In this document: positions 1-9,026 of the stretch, in pieces
How the letters are laid out: every line of letters begins with the position of its first letter
Numbering within the stretch: position 1 is the stretch's first letter
Assembly: GCF_000814675.1 (NCBI RefSeq)
Contig: NZ_JWIG01000001.1
Coordinates: 570,471 to 634,470 of the forward strand
Direction: 5' to 3'
Length of the DNA stretch: 64,000 nt
Source of the DNA: Pseudoalteromonas distincta
GTDB lineage: Bacteria; Pseudomonadota; Gammaproteobacteria; Enterobacterales; Alteromonadaceae
Made by a program: the position numbers and the translations under genes
Notes under the pieces: generated by a model
The model's database searches: none
Seen by the model: the letters and a program-made list of their open reading frames with translations, nothing else
What the model was told of the DNA's origin: nothing

Positions 1-612
1 CTCACCTTTAGCTTTTGCAACGCCCATTAAGCTACCAAAACCTTCCAAGTGAGCTGCTGCAACATTACATACAACGGCCACATCTGGTTTTGTCATTGCC
101 GTTGTGTAAGCAATTTCACCTAAGTGATTTGCACCTAGCTCAATAACAGCAAAACGATGTTGAGGCTCTAAGCGCAATAACGTAAGTGGGACGCCAATAT
201 CGTTGTTAAAATTACCTTTAGTAGCTAATACATCACCGTGAACCGACAAAATTGCCGCACACATTTCTTTTACGGTGGTTTTGCCTACACTCCCTGTAAT
301 TGCAATTGTTTTAGGCGCCACTTGCGCCATAACCGCAGTGCCAATTGCACCTAGTGCAATACGTGTATCGCTTACTATAAATTGTGGAATATCTACATCA
401 ACTTTGTGCTGAACAATAACGCCAATAGCGCCTTTTTGTTTAGCCTCAGCTATAAATTTATGGCCATCAAAATTTGGCCCTTTCAGTGCTAAAAACACTT
501 CGCCATCGCACACTGTACGAGTATCAGTATTTATATTTAGCACGTGTTGATTATCACCTTGATAATCGGTTGTTAGCACATTAGCTAACCAATCAAAATC
601 CATTGGGATCAT
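1..612 (-). CDS. murF: UDP-N-acetylmuramoyl-tripeptide--D-alanyl-D-alanine ligase (partial, 3' end outside window)
   Basis: MurF adds the D-Ala-D-Ala dipeptide to UDP-MurNAc-tripeptide, the last cytoplasmic step of the peptidoglycan precursor pathway. The visible N-terminal ~204 residues begin MIPMDFDW and carry the Mur-ligase P-loop GSVGKT, followed by KGNFNNDIGVPLTLL, typical of MurF. The gene runs off the left edge. ATG at 612-610 overlaps the murE stop as ATGA, so translation is probably coupled; an internal ATG at 603 is the alternative start. It is the most distal dcw gene visible, transcribed leftward from the mraZ promoter side. Confidence 0.95.
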   Translation of the reverse strand, partial: MIPMDFDWLANVLTTDYQGDNQHVLNINTDTRTVCDGEVFLALKGPNFDGHKFIAEAKQKGAIGVIVQHKVDVDIPQFIVSDTRIALGAIGTAVMAQVAPKTIAITGSVGKTTVKEMCAAILSVHGDVLATKGNFNNDIGVPLTLLRLEPQHRFAVIELGANHLGEIAYTTAMTKPDVAVVCNVAAAHLEGFGSLMGVAKAKGE

Positions 613-2087
613 TGTGTTATCCCTCTTACTGCTTTTTTTAGTTGTTCTTGTACATAGCGGCGATCGCAAAAGTCGATCCGCTTATCGCCTATAATTTGAT
701 AATCTTCGTGGCCTTTACCTGCAATCAAAATAACATCATCAGCTGTAGCGTTTTCTATAGCAAAACGAATTGCAGCTGCTCTATCAGCCTCTAAATGTGC
801 ATTTTGAGGATGGGTTAGACCGCCTGCTACATCTGCAATAATGTCATCAGGATTTTCAGATCGAGGGTTATCACTGGTAATAATAATTTTATTAGCGTTT
901 TGCTCAGCAGCTTGCGCCATTAATGCGCGCTTACCTTTGTCTCTGTCGCCACCACAACCAAATACACAACTTACACCACCTGGCACATGCAACTGCAATG
1001 CTTGTAATGCAAGTGCAAGTGCATCGGGTGTATGGGCGTAATCAACAACACACGTTGGCATGCCAGCTTGACTAAATGCTTGCATTCGACCAGCGACTGG
1101 CTGTAACTGCGCACAACCAGCAACTAGCTGCTCAAGCGGATAACCTAGCCCTAGTAATGTAGCGAGCGCTGCCGTTAAGTTATATAAGTTGAATTCGCCA
1201 AACAGAGGCGATTTAATTGAAATATCACCCCAACTCGTCGATAACTGCGCCGAAATACCTTCACTTGAATATTCTACATCAGAAAAATAAACATATCGGG
1301 CATTCTTAGGTGCCAAGTTTTTGCGGCCATAACAAATTAGGTTATTAAAATCATACTTTTCAAGCCATTGCTCAGCTTGAAAGTCATCTTGATTGAGCAC
1401 TACAACTTGCGGCTCAAAATCACGGAAAAGCATTAATTTCGCATCACCGTAACTTGCCATATCCCCATGGTAATCTAAGTGATCGCGCGAAAGATTAGTA
1501 AACACAGCCGCTTTAAACTGACATTTAGCAACGCGTTGTTGCACTAACCCATGAGATGATACTTCCATGGCTATCAGCTTTTTATGCTGCGAATTTAAAT
1601 CGCTCAAAATATGCTGTAAATCAACTGTTGAAGGCGTAGTGTTTATCAGTGGAATTAAGTTATCAGGATGGCCATAACCTAAAGTACCTATAATAGCCGA
1701 CTCAGTACTACAAAACTGTGCTAAGTGGGCAATCATTGCTGTGGTGGTCGATTTACCATTTGTACCTGTTACACCAATTAAATCAAGAGTCTGACTTGGT
1801 TGGCTATAAAAGCGACTTGCTAATTCTGGAAGCTTTTTATCAAGCTCCGAAACTAAATACAGTGGCTCAAAACTGCTTTCAAATTCACATAATCTGTCAG
1901 CAATGATAGCTATTGCGCCATTTTCAATTGCTTTATTAATAAATTGTCCGCCATCAAGTGTATGGCCTTTAATAGCAACAAATACATCACCTGGCGTTAC
2001 TTCACGGCTATCAAGGCGTAAATGCTTAACCAGTTGCGAGGGCGCATCTATTTCGATGTATTTTAAAATATCCTTTAAATCACGCAT
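609..2087 (-). CDS. murE: UDP-N-acetylmuramoyl-L-alanyl-D-glutamate--2,6-diaminopimelate ligase
   Basis: Cytoplasmic ATP-dependent ligase that adds meso-diaminopimelate to UDP-MurNAc-L-Ala-D-Glu. P-loop GTNGKS is at about residues 108-113. DNPR at about 406-409 is the signature of meso-DAP-specific rather than Lys-specific MurE. I take ATG at 2087 (MRDLKDIL), giving 492 aa, close to the E. coli length. AAGGTAAAG lies just upstream, and the gene then overlaps the end of ftsI by only 8 bases. An upstream in-frame start at 2114 would overlap ftsI by 35 bases and add nine residues with no counterpart in the family. It is flanked by ftsI and murF in the usual dcw order. Confidence 0.95.
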   Translation of the reverse strand: MRDLKDILKYIEIDAPSQLVKHLRLDSREVTPGDVFVAIKGHTLDGGQFINKAIENGAIAIIADRLCEFESSFEPLYLVSELDKKLPELASRFYSQPSQTLDLIGVTGTNGKSTTTAMIAHLAQFCSTESAIIGTLGYGHPDNLIPLINTTPSTVDLQHILSDLNSQHKKLIAMEVSSHGLVQQRVAKCQFKAAVFTNLSRDHLDYHGDMASYGDAKLMLFRDFEPQVVVLNQDDFQAEQWLEKYDFNNLICYGRKNLAPKNARYVYFSDVEYSSEGISAQLSTSWGDISIKSPLFGEFNLYNLTAALATLLGLGYPLEQLVAGCAQLQPVAGRMQAFSQAGMPTCVVDYAHTPDALALALQALQLHVPGGVSCVFGCGGDRDKGKRALMAQAAEQNANKIIITSDNPRSENPDDIIADVAGGLTHPQNAHLEADRAAAIRFAIENATADDVILIAGKGHEDYQIIGDKRIDFCDRRYVQEQLKKAVRGITQ

Positions 2088-3897
2088 CGTTATCTTTACC
2101 TTGTACGTACGCAACCTCTTCCTTGTCAGGCGCTACGTTTAATATTCTTAATGCGTTAGAGATGATTTCTGCAAATGCAGGGCCAGCGGTGGCACCTCCA
2201 TAGTACACATCACCACCTGGTTCATTAATCATAACTACCACGGCTAAACGAGGATTACTTGCCGGTGCTACACCTGCAAAGTAACCTACATATTCATCAC
2301 CATAACCACCTGCTACGGCTTTTTTAGATGTACCTGTTTTACCAGCAGCACGATACCCATCAACTTTTATGTTGCGAGCAGTACCGTCTTTTTCAAATAC
2401 ACTTTCCATCATGTGGACTACGGCTTCTACGTCTTTTTGTTTAAAAATACGTTCGCCTTCAGGTATATTATCTTGCTTTAAAATAGTCAGTGGTCGATTA
2501 ACTCCACCAGCGCCTAACATGGTATAAAAGCGCGCCATTTGCGCAGTACTTACCGAAATTGCATAACCAAATGATAAAGTTGCAATTTCAAAGTCAGACC
2601 AACGACGATTTGGATAAAACAAACCACTGCTTTCACCTACCATTCCAGTACCGGTGTCACTGCCAAAGCCTACTTTTTGATATAAGCCTACAAGGTAATC
2701 TTTAGGCACTAACTGAGTAACCTTCGCAACCCCCATATTTGAGGAGTACTTTAGTATTTCGCGCAGTGTTAGTTCGCCGTGATTACGAGTATCTCTAACT
2801 AAACTACCACCTAAACGCATCCAACCTGGGTAGGTATCAATCGTGTCATCTGCCTGAATGGCGCCGTAGTCTAGCCCAGCTAAAATGGCTAGAGGCTTAA
2901 CAGTTGAGCCTGGTTCAAACAAATCTGTAATTGCGCGATTACGACGCTTATGAGGTGCAGCATCGCTTAAGTTATTTGGATTAAATGAAGGACTATTTAC
3001 CATTGCCAGCACTTCACCGGTTTTAACATCAACTACCATAGCTGAGCCCGATGTGGCTTTGTAAGTCAGTACAGCTGATTTTACAGCTTTGTAGGCAATA
3101 GCTTGAATTCGTTGGTCAATACTTAGTTCTATACTTTCTGGCTCTACGCGCTCACGCTCGTCAAGCACTTCTACTTCACGCCCTTGTGCGTCTTTACGTA
3201 TAGTGCGGCGGCCTTCCTCGCCCGTTAAAGCGTTTTCGTATAGCTTTTCAATGCCTTCAATGCCTTTACCATCTATATTAGTAAAACCAATAACATGCGC
3301 GGTAACCTCACCGGCGGGGTAATAGCGTTTAGATTCATCTAGTAAATGAATACCTGGTAGGCGTAAATCGCCAATATAATTTGCTACAGCAGGAGTAACT
3401 TGGCGCTTTAAATAAACAAAGCGACGCGAGGGATCGTTTAATAGTCGAGAGTTAATCTTCTTAGGATCAATACGCAATACATCAGCAAGCTCACGCCAGC
3501 GTAAATCGTTTTTATAATAAAGTGCAGTACGCTTATCAAGCTCAGCGGTATTTTCAGCTAAAGATAAATGATCTTCGCCGCTTTTACGTGCTTGTTTAAT
3601 TACTTTAGAGACTAGCGACTTGTGCAATGCTTTAGGATCAGCATATACACTTACAACAGGCACACTTACCGCTAACTCTTTACCATTACGGTCAAAAATC
3701 ATCCCGCGTTGCACATGTAGTTTTTCAACGCGCACGGTACGTTTGTCACTTTCTGAACGTGCTTTATCAGGTTCTATTACTTGTAAATAAGCAGCGCGAG
3801 ATACGAGTGTTACAAACACCATAAACACAACTGCACACACCAGCATAAAGCGCCATGTGATTAAATTAGTGACTGGTTTTTTGCCTCTATTTCTCAT
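2080..3897 (-). CDS. ftsI: Peptidoglycan D,D-transpeptidase FtsI (penicillin-binding protein 3)
   Basis: Septal transpeptidase of the divisome, anchored in the inner membrane with its catalytic domain in the periplasm. It has 605 aa. One N-terminal membrane segment lies at about residues 15-35, followed by the pedestal domain and the transpeptidase domain. All three penicillin-binding motifs are present: STVK with nucleophile Ser331, SSN at 385-387, and KTGT at 520-523. Its ATG overlaps the ftsL stop as ATGA, which suggests coupled expression of the two division proteins. Length and motif spacing are normal. Confidence 0.97.
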   Translation of the reverse strand: MRNRGKKPVTNLITWRFMLVCAVVFMVFVTLVSRAAYLQVIEPDKARSESDKRTVRVEKLHVQRGMIFDRNGKELAVSVPVVSVYADPKALHKSLVSKVIKQARKSGEDHLSLAENTAELDKRTALYYKNDLRWRELADVLRIDPKKINSRLLNDPSRRFVYLKRQVTPAVANYIGDLRLPGIHLLDESKRYYPAGEVTAHVIGFTNIDGKGIEGIEKLYENALTGEEGRRTIRKDAQGREVEVLDERERVEPESIELSIDQRIQAIAYKAVKSAVLTYKATSGSAMVVDVKTGEVLAMVNSPSFNPNNLSDAAPHKRRNRAITDLFEPGSTVKPLAILAGLDYGAIQADDTIDTYPGWMRLGGSLVRDTRNHGELTLREILKYSSNMGVAKVTQLVPKDYLVGLYQKVGFGSDTGTGMVGESSGLFYPNRRWSDFEIATLSFGYAISVSTAQMARFYTMLGAGGVNRPLTILKQDNIPEGERIFKQKDVEAVVHMMESVFEKDGTARNIKVDGYRAAGKTGTSKKAVAGGYGDEYVGYFAGVAPASNPRLAVVVMINEPGGDVYYGGATAGPAFAEIISNALRILNVAPDKEEVAYVQGKDNDA

Positions 3898-4220
3898 TGT
3901 ACTATTATTACCTGCTCATCTTGACTCGTAGGTCTTTTCATTTTCAATTGTGATGTAGCTACTTCTTCAATGCGTGCATGTTGCGAATAAAATTCTTCTT
4001 CAACAAGTAAGTAGCGCCACTCTAAATCGAGCTCATCGCGTTCTTGTAATAATTGATCTTGCTGTATAAGTTGGCCACGAGCTAAGTGGGTTGTTTGCAC
4101 AACAGCTAAACTAGAAGCGAATATCACAACCAACAAGGCCGAGGTTAGCTTATTAGCTCCTAGGCCTTTTAATATTTCAAAGAATAAATTAGGTTGCCGA
4201 TAGCTCGCTTTTTTACTCAT
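3894..4220 (-). CDS. ftsL: Cell division protein FtsL
   Basis: Small bitopic divisome protein that works with FtsB and FtsQ to activate FtsWI. It has 108 aa: a short cytoplasmic tail, a membrane segment at about residues 24-43 and a periplasmic coiled-coil-like region rich in Leu, Glu and Gln. FtsL sequences diverge strongly, so the assignment rests on size, topology and position between rsmH and ftsI. It overlaps both neighbours by ATGA junctions. Confidence 0.92.
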   Translation of the reverse strand: MSKKASYRQPNLFFEILKGLGANKLTSALLVVIFASSLAVVQTTHLARGQLIQQDQLLQERDELDLEWRYLLVEEEFYSQHARIEEVATSQLKMKRPTSQDEQVIIVQ

Positions 4221-5155
4221 CCCAACCTCTGTGCAATCCTAAGTACAGAACTACGAGAACGTGGATTACGCTCTACTTCTGCAGCACTTGGCTTAATAGC
4301 TTTACCCACTGCTTTTAACGTCAGATTTTTATTTATTTGTGCATCAGTTAAAGGCAGACCTCTGGGTAATGCTTCTCCCTTACTCTGTTTTCTAATAAAC
4401 TGTTTTACAATACGGTCTTCTAAAGAATGAAACGAAATCACCACTAAACGTCCGCCTGGCTTTAGCACTTTAACTGCAGACTGTAGCGCAGTTTGAATCT
4501 CTTCAAGCTCACTATTAATGTAAATACGAATAGCCTGAAAAGTACGGGTAGCTGGGTGTTTAAACTTATCTTTTACCGGTACAGCTTCATCAACAAGGTC
4601 AGCAAGCTGCTTGGTAGTTGTGATTGGCGTGTGCTCACGAACTTCAAGTACTTTGTGTGCAATGCGTTTACCAAACTTTTCTTCGCCCAATTTTTTAATT
4701 ACGTGGGTAATATCATCCAACTCAGCCTCTGCTAACCACTGTGCTGCACTGCGACCTGTTGTAGGGTCCATACGCATATCGAGTGGGCCGTCTTTCATAA
4801 AACTAAAGCCACGCTCAGCGTCATCTAGTTGTGGTGACGAAACACCAATGTCTAATAAAATGCCATCCACTTTACCAATTAGATCGTTTTGCTGTGCTAC
4901 TTCGTATAAGTTTGAAAAGCGAGTATGTGCAATTGCAAAACGTGGGTCATCAGCAAATTTTTCAGCTGATTGTATTGCTTGTGGATCTTGGTCAATTGCT
5001 TGCAGGCGACCTTCATCACCAAGGCGTGCTAAAATTTGCCCAGAGTGGCCACCACGTCCAAATGTACCATCCATGTATATACCGTCTGGCTTAATTGCAA
5101 GGGCATCGATGGTCTCATCCATTAATACGGATACGTGTTCAAATTGCGCTGTCAT
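4217..5155 (-). CDS. rsmH: 16S rRNA (cytosine(1402)-N(4))-methyltransferase RsmH
   Basis: SAM-dependent methyltransferase (formerly MraW) that N4-methylates C1402 in the 16S rRNA decoding centre. It has 312 aa. The N-terminus [13 protein letters not shown] and the SAM-binding stretch [11 protein letters not shown] are family hallmarks, as are [12 protein letters not shown] and the C-terminal [10 protein letters not shown]. It is the second gene of the dcw operon, 28 bases downstream of mraZ, and overlaps ftsL by ATGA. Confidence 0.97.
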   Translation of the reverse strand: MTAQFEHVSVLMDETIDALAIKPDGIYMDGTFGRGGHSGQILARLGDEGRLQAIDQDPQAIQSAEKFADDPRFAIAHTRFSNLYEVAQQNDLIGKVDGILLDIGVSSPQLDDAERGFSFMKDGPLDMRMDPTTGRSAAQWLAEAELDDITHVIKKLGEEKFGKRIAHKVLEVREHTPITTTKQLADLVDEAVPVKDKFKHPATRTFQAIRIYINSELEEIQTALQSAVKVLKPGGRLVVISFHSLEDRIVKQFIRKQSKGEALPRGLPLTDAQINKNLTLKAVGKAIKPSAAEVERNPRSRSSVLRIAQRLG

Positions 5156-5183
5156 TAGCTATTGTGTGCCTTTTTTTGTGCCG

Positions 5184-5642
5184 TTAGAGTGTAAAATTAT
5201 CTAAATCTTGGTTAGGTTCAAAATCACCAAGCCTTTCAAGCTCAGTATCTTGCTGCATTTGCTCGTGCCAACGCGCCTCGTCCCAAATTTCAAACTTATT
5301 CATCAAACCAACCAGCATGATTTTTTTGCCAAGAGATGCATGGGCACGTAATGACGGCGCAAGCAAAATTCGACCATTTTTATCAAGTTGATACTCTGTA
5401 GCGTTACCTAGCAACATACGTTGCATTCGTCGAGCTCGTGGATTCATATTAGATATTTTCGCTAAACGGCTTTCTATTTCGAGCCACTCAGCCAATGGAT
5501 ATAACCATAAACACGGTTCATTTAATGCGACGGTACAAATAACTGTCCCCTGATCTTCAGACAACAGAGATTCTCGGTACTTTGTCGGTACCGCAAAACG
5601 CCCCTTATCATCCAAACTCAGTGAACTCGCGCCACGAAACAT
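5184..5642 (-). CDS. mraZ: Transcriptional regulator MraZ
   Basis: DNA-binding AbrB/SpoVT-type protein that heads the dcw cluster and represses its own promoter in E. coli. It has 152 aa with two tandem MraZ half-domains, each with a DKxGR motif (SLDDKGRFAVP near residue 12 and LDKNGRILLAP near residue 90). Transcription is leftward. The 50 bases centred about 75 bases upstream hold a five-fold TGG repeat with 10-nt period, listed separately, that fits an autoregulatory operator. Confidence 0.97.
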   Translation of the reverse strand: MFRGASSLSLDDKGRFAVPTKYRESLLSEDQGTVICTVALNEPCLWLYPLAEWLEIESRLAKISNMNPRARRMQRMLLGNATEYQLDKNGRILLAPSLRAHASLGKKIMLVGLMNKFEIWDEARWHEQMQQDTELERLGDFEPNQDLDNFTL

Positions 5643-5690
5643 AAAAAACCTACTTTGAAATTGTTTTATTCAATTTTTTGTTTATTTTAT

Positions 5691-5740
5691 CCAATGAGAT
5701 CCACTAAAAACCACTTTTTACCACAGTGCTCCAGTTTAGG
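5691..5740 (-). promoter_or_regulatory. Putative MraZ operator: five TGG cores at 10-nt period
   Basis: Read on the mraZ coding strand, this stretch holds five cores exactly 10 nt apart: CTGG, GTGG, GTGG, GTGG and TTGG. Known MraZ operators are direct repeats of TGGGN, or AGTGG-type boxes in Mollicutes, with 5-nt spacers, i.e. the same 10-nt period. The array lies directly downstream of the predicted -10 and about 49 bases before the mraZ ATG, where binding would block transcription. Function is inferred from spacing and position. Confidence 0.7.
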
Positions 5741-5762
5741 GCTTGACAAGCCATTTTGTCAA
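5733..5762 (-). promoter_or_regulatory. Predicted sigma-70 promoter of the mraZ/dcw cluster
   Basis: On the minus strand TTGACA (5762-5757) is followed after 18 bases by TAAACT (5738-5733), a good -35 and a moderate -10. The -35 lies within an inverted repeat CTTGACA...TGTCAAG that spans 5742-5763. The start point would fall just upstream of or inside the MraZ repeat array. A weaker spacing choice cannot be excluded. Confidence 0.55.
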
Positions 5763-6139
5763 GTAAGCTGACCAGCTTTAGTGAGTCTCAAAGCTAGAAA
5801 AAATAAGGGCTCAAGCGAAGCGTTTGAATTACGTGGGAAAAAGTGGGATTGAGGTAAAGAAAAATATCAGCTTTGCTTTTATAACTTTCTGTTTACATGC
5901 ATTGCTTACTGAATAACCAATGAATATTTACAATTTTTAAGGCGTTTTTATCCTCTTTGTAAAATTTACCTAGCCGTGTAGTAATAGTTACTGTTTATTT
6001 TAAATATACTACTTATCAAAAATTAAAAAACACAAACAAAACCCATCAAATTCAGTCAGTTAAAATAAATAACAAGTTTGGTTTAATCATTGCATCATCT
6101 AAATCACTATTTAAATTTTTAACTTATTAAGGATTGATT

Positions 6140-6478
6140 ATGGCTACTGCAACGAATACGAAACCAAATACAACTTCAGATGTTAAGCCTGACGTTAAAC
6201 TAACAAATACTGAGTCTCCTCTTACAGAGAAAGCAACATCAGCGGCGCACGATGCTGTAGATGCACTTTCTAGCAAAGCTGCAACAGCTGAAAGCAGTGT
6301 GCGTAAAGGAGCTTCTAGCTCAGCAGATGCATTAAGCGAAAAACAACTTATTGCACGTGAAAAACTAAGTGAATGTACTGCAAAAACTCGTGCTTTTGCT
6401 TCTGAAAACCCATTAGCAACTGCGGGTATTGCTTTTGCTGCGGGTATGTTAATCACATCACTACTTCGTCGTAAGTAA
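6140..6478 (+). CDS. ElaB/YqjD/DUF883-like membrane-anchored protein
   Basis: Probable tail-anchored inner-membrane protein of the YqjD/ElaB type, a family linked to ribosome binding at the membrane in stationary phase in E. coli. It has 112 aa: a Ser/Thr/Ala-rich, probably helical soluble part and one C-terminal hydrophobic segment (about residues 92-108) ending in RRK. ATG at 6140 has AAGGA six bases upstream; a TTG two codons earlier is unlikely. The next two genes resemble yqjE and yqjK, the same order as in E. coli. The ribosome role is family knowledge only. Confidence 0.75.
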   Translation: MATATNTKPNTTSDVKPDVKLTNTESPLTEKATSAAHDAVDALSSKAATAESSVRKGASSSADALSEKQLIAREKLSECTAKTRAFASENPLATAGIAFAAGMLITSLLRRK

Positions 6479-6484
6479 TTAGTG

Positions 6485-6940
6485 ATGAGTAACCCACAAA
6501 CAACAGCAACCAAGGATGGTAATGTGCAAGACCAAACTACTGAGCAACATAGCCATAAGGACGATTGGCAAGATCATGTTGCAATGCTTTTAGAGTATTC
6601 TAAGCAGCTCAAGGATGATTACCAAACTCAAGGAAAGATCACTCACCAGCTTGCTAAAGCTGAATGGCGGTTATCGCTTAGATCGCTTGCATTGATCACT
6701 ATATTTTTAGGATGCTTTGCCAGTGGTTTGGTTTTGTTGTGGGCAGGATTTCTAGGTGCTGTTGGATACGGTGTATACGATGTTTTTGGGTCGGTATGGC
6801 TAAGTATTGCAACAGCTACTTTACTACAAGTTGCTTGTTTAATATGGCTTTGGAAAAATACAGTTTACTTAAGCAATAAAATTGGCTTTAGTAAAACGCT
6901 TAAAAGTTTAAAGCAGCTATTTAACCTACAAGGAAATTAG
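6485..6940 (+). CDS. Phage holin family / YqjE-like membrane protein
   Basis: Small inner-membrane protein of the Actinobacteriophage holin-superfamily/YqjE group; no biochemical role is established. It has 151 aa, with a hydrophilic N-terminal part (~1-65) and two hydrophobic segments at roughly residues 70-105 and 115-135. ATG at 6485 follows the previous stop by a few bases; GTG at 6482 is the alternative. Position between the yqjD-like and yqjK-like genes supports the call. It is probably co-transcribed with both. Confidence 0.7.
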   Translation: MSNPQTTATKDGNVQDQTTEQHSHKDDWQDHVAMLLEYSKQLKDDYQTQGKITHQLAKAEWRLSLRSLALITIFLGCFASGLVLLWAGFLGAVGYGVYDVFGSVWLSIATATLLQVACLIWLWKNTVYLSNKIGFSKTLKSLKQLFNLQGN

Positions 6941-6941
6941 T

Positions 6942-7184
6942 ATGTTAGTTAACTACTTAATTAAAGCACCTAATGAAAACGTTGATGCTCTAAGTAAGCA
7001 AATGGATACGCGCAGTGAATTGAAACGCCAACATCATGCAGCGTTCCAATATAGACTAAAGCGTTTTGCCGCAACCAAAGTTGGGCTTTCAAGTGCCTTT
7101 ATCGCAGGTGCAGCAGTACAAGCGGGTAAAAGCGAAACTAGCTTCGTAAGAAAATACGGCTGGCTAGTGAACTTGATAGCTTAA
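6942..7184 (+). CDS. YqjK-like small protein
   Basis: 80-residue basic protein, third of a tight operon: its ATG follows the previous stop by one base and AAGGA lies 7 bases upstream. It has an amphipathic Arg/Gln/His-rich centre and a weakly hydrophobic Ala/Gly-rich segment near residues 50-62. The call as a YqjK-like protein rests mainly on size and position behind the yqjD/yqjE pair; sequence similarity is weak. Function unknown. Confidence 0.55.
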   Translation: MLVNYLIKAPNENVDALSKQMDTRSELKRQHHAAFQYRLKRFAATKVGLSSAFIAGAAVQAGKSETSFVRKYGWLVNLIA

Positions 7185-7187
7185 GCG

Positions 7188-8162
7188 CTAAACATTTCTA
7201 CCGTGATCTGATAAGTAATCAATACTTGGACCACTTGGCACAACTTGTGTTGGGTTGATCATTGTGTGACTAAAATAGTAGTGACGCTTAATATGATAGA
7301 AATCAACTGTTTCAGCCACTCCTTTAACTTGATATAGCTCCCTAAGGTATCCACTTAATGCAGGATAGCTTTCAATTGTGCGTAAATTACATTTAAAATG
7401 GCCAACGTACACACTATCAAACCGAATGAGAGTAGTGAATAATCGCCAATCTGCCTCGGTGAGCCTATTACCTGTTAAATAACGCTGCTTGCTCAGTATC
7501 CCTTCTACTTTATCGAGTGCTTTGAATAAATCGTTAAACGCCTCTTCGTATGCATCTTGAGTTGTTGCGAATCCCGTACGATAAACACCATTATTTATAT
7601 TTGGATAAATCAACGCATTTAATTCATCAATTTTTGGTCGTAGTGCCTCTGGATAGTAGTCATCGTTATTACCTGTTAACTCATTAAACGCACTATTGAA
7701 CATACGTATAATATCGGCAGACTCATTACTGACAATTTTATTTAGCTTTTTATCCCACAATACAGGTACGGTGACTCGCCCGGAATACTTAGGATTATTT
7801 TTTGTATACACTTGATGTAAGTAGTTACTATTAAATAAAGCATCACCAGTACTGTGGTTTTGCGTATCAAAAGCCCAACCACTATCAAGCATATCAGGGC
7901 TAACAACCGACACCGTAATTAAATCTTGTAACCCTTTTAACGCTCTAAATATAAGCGTTCGATGCGCCCAAGGACACGCAAGTGATACATATAAGTGATA
8001 CCTGTTCGCTTGTGCTTTAAATCCGGCCTCGCCCGTTATTCCGGCGCTACCATCAACAGTTATCCAGTGACGTAACTGCGCCGTTTCGCGTTCAAACTTA
8101 CCGTTACTTGAATCTGTGTCATACCATTTATCTTGCCATTGGCCGTTAACTAATAATCCCAT
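7188..8162 (-). CDS. yqjG: Glutathionyl-hydroquinone reductase / Xi-class glutathione S-transferase (YqjG/ECM4 family)
   Basis: Cytosolic reductase that removes glutathione from glutathionyl-hydroquinones. 324 aa against 328 for E. coli YqjG. The catalytic-Cys motif CPWAHR lies near residue 64, in the thioredoxin-like N-terminal domain; an all-alpha GST C-terminal domain follows (TGNRLTEADWRLF near 230). It is convergent with the yqjK-like gene, with only three bases between them. In E. coli yqjG also lies near yqjDEK, so the neighbourhood is partly conserved. A pirin gene lies just upstream on the same strand. Confidence 0.9.
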   Translation of the reverse strand: MGLLVNGQWQDKWYDTDSSNGKFERETAQLRHWITVDGSAGITGEAGFKAQANRYHLYVSLACPWAHRTLIFRALKGLQDLITVSVVSPDMLDSGWAFDTQNHSTGDALFNSNYLHQVYTKNNPKYSGRVTVPVLWDKKLNKIVSNESADIIRMFNSAFNELTGNNDDYYPEALRPKIDELNALIYPNINNGVYRTGFATTQDAYEEAFNDLFKALDKVEGILSKQRYLTGNRLTEADWRLFTTLIRFDSVYVGHFKCNLRTIESYPALSGYLRELYQVKGVAETVDFYHIKRHYYFSHTMINPTQVVPSGPSIDYLSDHGRNV

Positions 8163-8183
8163 AAAACTCTCCTAAAAATACCG

Positions 8184-9026
8184 TTATATTTTGCCAAACT
8201 CGCCGTTTTGATAATCACGTACCGCTTGCTGTACTTCAGCTTGCGTCGTCATTACAAACGGCCCCATATGAGCAATTGGCTGATTAAGTGGATCGCCTGC
8301 TAAAACCAAAACACCAGCGCCGTGCTCAGAGCTAATATTAATATCACTGCCTGGTTCTAAAATAAGTAACTTGCCCGCTGGTATTGTTTGATTGTCGCTC
8401 ATTATTAGTGAGCCGCTATGAATATAAAGCATTACTTTTTGTTGGCTAAGAGGCTCTAAATAAGTGCTTTTACCAGCAGGTAGTGTAATATCAGCGAGCG
8501 CCGCATTAGCAGCTAAACTTTGCAGCTCGCTTGCAAGCGTTTCACCTTCGAACTGCCACGATCCCGCAAGTGCTTTTAACGTCACGCCTTGCGTATTTGT
8601 AAAACTAGGAGCTGGGTTTTTAGTCGTATCTTGATAACGTGAATCACGCATTTTTTCTGCGCTTGGCATGTTTATCCAAATTTGAAAGCCATGCAGACCA
8701 TCTATAGCATCAGCGAGTGGCATTTCACTGTGCATGACGCCGCGCCCTGTGCTCATCCATTGCACATCGCCTGCTTTAATTGCTTCTTTGTTACCCATTT
8801 GGTCACGATGTTCAAAGCCACCTTTTAGAATATAAGTAAACGTTTCAATTCCTCGGTGCGGATGCTCAGGAAATCCTCCCATATAATCTTTTTTGTCATC
8901 TGACTTAAGTTCATCAATCATCAAAAATGGATCTAAATATTTACCATCAAACCCAGGTATACGGCTAATGCTCACGCCATCGCCATCTTGAGTTGCATAA
9001 GCTGTAAGTATTTTTGATATTTTCAT
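8184..9026 (-). CDS. Pirin family protein
   Basis: Bicupin protein of the pirin family (YhhW-type); some members act as quercetin 2,3-dioxygenase, others as redox-responsive cofactors, so the substrate is open. It has 280 aa. The N-terminal cupin carries the metal-binding pattern HPHRGIETFTY and later H...E (GVMHSEM), which supply the His/His/His/Glu metal ligands. It lies 21 bases upstream of the yqjG gene, probably in one operon. A 17-base inverted repeat (9113-9129) lies in its upstream region. Confidence 0.9.
   Translation of the reverse strand: MKISKILTAYATQDGDGVSISRIPGFDGKYLDPFLMIDELKSDDKKDYMGGFPEHPHRGIETFTYILKGGFEHRDQMGNKEAIKAGDVQWMSTGRGVMHSEMPLADAIDGLHGFQIWINMPSAEKMRDSRYQDTTKNPAPSFTNTQGVTLKALAGSWQFEGETLASELQSLAANAALADITLPAGKSTYLEPLSQQKVMLYIHSGSLIMSDNQTIPAGKLLILEPGSDINISSEHGAGVLVLAGDPLNQPIAHMGPFVMTTQAEVQQAVRDYQNGEFGKI

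Larger units (their letters stand above)
5643..6139. other. Intergenic region between divergent mraZ and the yqjD-like gene
   Basis: 497 bases without a convincing gene. The mraZ-proximal part holds the promoter, the MraZ repeat array and an inverted repeat around the -35. At 5833-5848 the plus strand carries two GTGGGA boxes exactly 10 nt apart. The remainder (about 5860-6120) is AT-rich and presumably includes the promoter of the rightward yqjD-like operon, which I cannot place with confidence. Confidence 0.6.

Noticed and set aside
2088..2114. Nine-codon extension at the start of MurE
   Set aside because: A good ribosome site precedes ATG 2087, and the extension is encoded inside ftsI.
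4611..5204. 197-codon open frame on the plus strand antisense to rsmH
   Set aside because: Its composition (many Ser, Cys, Pro) is that of a shadow frame, and rsmH on the other strand is a clear conserved gene.
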